DNA from: Echinococcus granulosus
Taxonomy: Eukaryota > Platyhelminthes > Cestoda > Cyclophyllidea > Taeniidae
Assembly: GCF_000524195.1 (NCBI RefSeq)
Contig: NW_020170384.1
Location: 1,229,989-1,293,988 of the forward strand
Direction of reading: 5' to 3'
DNA: 64,000 nucleotides
The notes under the pieces were generated by a model, which had not been told where the DNA came from, searched no databases, and saw nothing but the letters and a program-made list of their open reading frames with translations. Both the position numbers and the translations under genes were made by a program. Positions within the stretch are counted from its first letter, which is position 1. Each line of letters opens with the position of its first letter. Of the stretch, positions 60,576 through 64,000 are shown piece by piece.

Positions 60576-63500
60576 TTTGTAAGGTAAAGGGGAGGGTCGT
60601 GACTTGAATACATACCTCTGAAGAAACATCTCCCTCCCTTATTTTTATCCTGAAGGTCGATATGAAGCCTTGAGTGTCTTGAAGGTGTAAGAACAGCACT
60701 TACGCCAGATCGACTGACCAAACCACCTGTTTTCGACAAAAGTTCATCCAGGACACACTCGGATATAGTCATATTGAACCCCAGAAAAATCCAGTCATAA
60801 TCGTTTAACCCTTATTAGTTGAATAATTCCCAAGGGAAAATATCTTCCGCAATATATGCATCCGCGATGAGTGCCTTAGAAGTGTAGACTGATTCTTATG
60901 GGGATGACGAGTGGTTTGTCACTTCACCTAACGAAAGACGGGTTGGAACACTCACTTTGCATCACCAGTCACCAAATAAATTATTTCATCTCTCAAGCTA
61001 AATTACTGAAGGCTCTTCACATTGCATTACATTTTCGCACTTTTTTACAACCAAGAGTGGAGGGCATCCCTCAAAGTGACGCGCACCTCCTGGTTATTCA
61101 TAGGCACTTCTTTCTACTGCCCTACTCTCTTCATTTCAGCAAGCTGTAGCAAAAAATGTCCTTATTTTCGGTAATCCTTTTGAGTTGCTGGATTAAATCC
61201 TCGTGACTGCGATAGATTGCATCGCTTGCAGACAGCTTGCTCAAAGCCCACCCTGAGTACCAGCTTGGGTAATGAGGTTGAATGCTGGCGAAAGCATTTT
61301 TAAGCCTTAATTGAGTTGCATGATCTTCAATACGGTGGTTGAGAACGGGCATGACGCTTGAAGTGGAATTACGGCTTGGTGAATCATGTTTTAGAATGCC
61401 TCGTGAAAGCACAAAGAAATGAAGTTTAATTACAATCTGATGCCTGGTCTGAGGCCTTTCAGATCACAGCTTTGCAGTGTGGGAGAAAAAGGATTGTGTC
61501 ATGAAAGCGGTGGGTATAGGTACGGGCACCAAGGAGGTGCTCGCTGCTGACTGGCTGCGAGCCTAATTGGAAACCTAAGGAAGCCTTGAGAGCAAGGATT
61601 CTTCCCACCACAGTTCCGTACCGCAAATTCACAAAGAATAATGCTTCAGTGTGTTTATTGACTGTGAATGGCTATGGAAAAAGGCGAAGTATGAGCACAC
61701 ACAAAGCGCATCACCGAGATGGGTACGGGGTATAATTTTCTTCCAGAAGGTCCAATTTTAGCACGACTAGGTAACACAAGTAGCGTAAGACAGAGGAGAC
61801 GAAAGTCTTGACATTTGAGCTTTTTGGGCCTGTAAATATCCTCAGCAGCTTCCTCATAACAAAGTAAATTTGGAATCAGCAGTCACAGTTCAAGAGCAAT
61901 ATTTCCTTACATGGATTTGTCTTCAGTATTTATCAATTTAATCGTAAAAGCAATCCAAGCGAGAGACGTTGTTCACGAAGATGTGAGGAGAACGTGTACA
62001 TCTCCTGTCAATCATGAATTGACAGATGAATTTACGGTTGCAATTCAAACACCACCGCATCGAAATGGAGTGGATGAGTAAATTGAAACAATCATCCCAA
62101 GACACTTTTTGCCTGCTACCACAACGTTATTATTTAAGGTGGTAGTTGAACAAAAACCATATCTCAGTATCCCTTTTAAGAGGCAAAAGGGCCCAGTTGG
62201 GGATTTAACACAGTGTCATAGAAAACAAGATCCTTCGACTAATTACGCAATTGCTCGAAGCTTTCAGTCTTTCACGAGCCATCCTTCAAGCCGGCGGTAT
62301 GGAGCTCTGCCCATATCACCAAAGTTACTGGTCTTCCACTCCATTTTAAGGTCTATAATGGAGTTGTTCCTGCAATTGCCTACCTTACTGCACCTTGAGA
62401 TCCAACCTGGGAGCTAAAGTAGCAACAGCGTACTGCTTTTAAGCTATTGCGATTCGGAGTGTCTTAACGGGGAAGTACAGCATTAGATTGTGGATGTAAC
62501 TAGTAAAATGGGTAAAACTCTTACTTTACCGTTCTTTACTCTTCTACACGCAGCAAAAATTGCGCATAGCTGCTGAGAATACAAAAAAAGGTCACAGCTT
62601 TTTGCTGAAAAATGATTGAAACGAGGGAAATTATTTACTTAAGTGAGGTTTTTTTGCGTGACTTAACGCATCACTCTTCTGTGGACGCTAAATTAAAGCA
62701 TTTTTACTAACTGTAAAATGCTACCTCTCTAAAAAGTGGCCCTGAAATGACTTATTTAAATTTGTGCCTGGGGTGCCAGTTTTAGAGCCCAGCAGTGATT
62801 GGAGATAGTAGATGTCATTAATACTTCACTTCTACTTCGTTCAACCCATTCGAGCCCATTTTTCCTGACTTCGGGGCCCTTAACATGAGAACCTAGTTAA
62901 TCAAGGAAGATGTAAAGTTGATTTTACATTGATACTGCGGCATTATTTGGCGGAAAACAACTCACAAGTGGTTTCGTATGCACCCAAAGCACTCATACCT
63001 CCTTGCGACACCACATGAGAAACTGCTGTCACATCTCGGATTTCCTCCTCCAGCTTCGCACTTGTACGATGAGACCTATCAACTCCGAACATTGATGTGG
63101 GCGTGTATGTGTGTGTGTCTGCCCTACACGCCAAGAGACAGCACTCAGCAATATGTGAGGCTACTAGATGTAACCTTCTCCCGGCCAGTGACTCACGTCA
63201 CCTCCACTTTCCCGTGTGACTGCTGACCAGCAACGATTCAAGTGGTCGTTCTGACTAATTCTTCCTGTAAATTGATTGGGAAAGCAAGTAGGCTGAACAG
63301 CACTTGGAAATGGCACAGACGTAGAAGGTAAGATGAAATGAAGTCACATTTTCATGCAAATTCGGCTAGACGCTGAGCGTAATGGCGTCAACATGGAGCA
63401 CGCGGCACGGGGGCTGAAAGGGTCATGTGGTCAAGCACCGAAATGAACGAAGTCCACTCCACCAAAAACAACTAACACTGTTTTCTGCTTCCCAGAAACG

Positions 63501-64000
63501 CCTTTTCAGATAAATTCAATCATAAAATGAATATCGGAATGGATGAAGTGCAGTTAGCAGAGGTGGATGACTTGACTCTGGGGACGACGTAACTGGCTGC
63601 ACGTGCTTCTGAAGGACGCACTTCAGTGAAGTGGTAATGTGGGTGGCGAGTTCATTGGCGCTTGCCCCCGTTCCCCGCTTTCTTGTCATTAAGCTGCGAA
63701 GTTCCCACTTGCGACGATGATACACCATCAGACCACCAGGCTTAACGCCCACTACTAGCTACTTGATTTGCTTTGGCGGAGGTTTCCTGCCAAGTTATGG
63801 ATTCAACAGTACGGAATAACTACAGTAAGTGTTAGTCTGCCATCAATGGCTGGATGGTTCAGTTGGTTATCTGTTGGGATTTCGGAAACAAATAAACGGT
63901 GTCTAGCTAAGGATAATTCAAATTGAACTGATTGCTAAGAAAGAAGGAAGGCCAGTACAAATACCAATTACTATTTTTTAGAATACACATAAAATCTTTA
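60576..64000. other. Right flank, no firm gene
   Basis: Only short frames. On the minus strand 61131-61412 and 63516-63752 are open but carry no domain I recognise. The segment 62968-63134 (minus) has a coherent 40-residue stretch (AKLEEEIRDVTAVSHVV) ending at a good donor (CTT|gtgagt) and could be an exon of a gene whose other exons lie beyond the window. A TG-rich tract lies at about 63108-63119. Not annotated as a gene for lack of homology. Confidence 0.4.

Noticed and set aside
1..64000. CRISPR arrays, bacterial operons, tRNA or rRNA genes
   Set aside because: No regularly spaced repeats, ribosome binding sites, tRNA cloverleaf signatures or rRNA-like conserved blocks were seen; the gene structure is that of an animal.

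Overview
The window is eukaryotic nuclear DNA and reads best as the genome of a parasitic flatworm, most likely a cestode. Coding exons are split by introns with GT/AG borders, from a few tens of bases to 6.8 kb. There are no bacterial-type operons or ribosome binding sites. The protein set is metazoan, and the long Ser/Gly/Ala-rich insertions inside otherwise conserved signalling proteins are typical of flatworms. The cestode assignment is an inference from style (moderate base composition, few transposons, mixed short and long introns), not proved.

Layout, left to right. 1-3410: no supported gene. 3475-4062 (+): a one-exon proteasome beta-4 subunit (PSMB2). 5997-15470 (-): junctophilin, eight exons that join in phase to about 1015 residues, with eight MORN repeats and a near-C-terminal membrane anchor. 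17690-30642 (+): the Rho guanine-nucleotide exchange factor ECT2 (BRCT repeats, DH, PH), about 16 exons and about 1700 residues; the first exon and its join to the second are uncertain. 34476-51470 (+): a RADIL-type protein (RA, FHA-like, DIL, PDZ), ten exons joining to about 1320 residues, with a 6.8 kb first intron. 51960-53640 (-): a decayed Ty3/Gypsy-type pol. 56845-58683 (-): a small four-span membrane protein of claudin/PMP22 type, four exons, 191 residues. 58684-64000: repeats and no firm gene.

A dispersed repeat family occurs at least three times: inside RADIL intron 1 (40.33-41.13 kb, +), inverted in the right flank (59.85-60.53 kb, -), and as a split, diverged copy between ECT2 and RADIL (31.48-31.64 and 32.26-32.42 kb).

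The genes do not form one pathway. ECT2 (RhoA activation in cytokinesis) and RADIL (Rap effector in adhesion) both belong to small-GTPase signalling, junctophilin ties plasma membrane to sarcoplasmic reticulum in muscle, and the claudin-like protein may act at cell contacts. Apart from the repeats, the most unusual observations are an extra luminal tail on junctophilin, large insertions in ECT2, and an ambiguous last exon in RADIL that leaves the PDZ domain with an odd end. I did not find a clearly new biological system.
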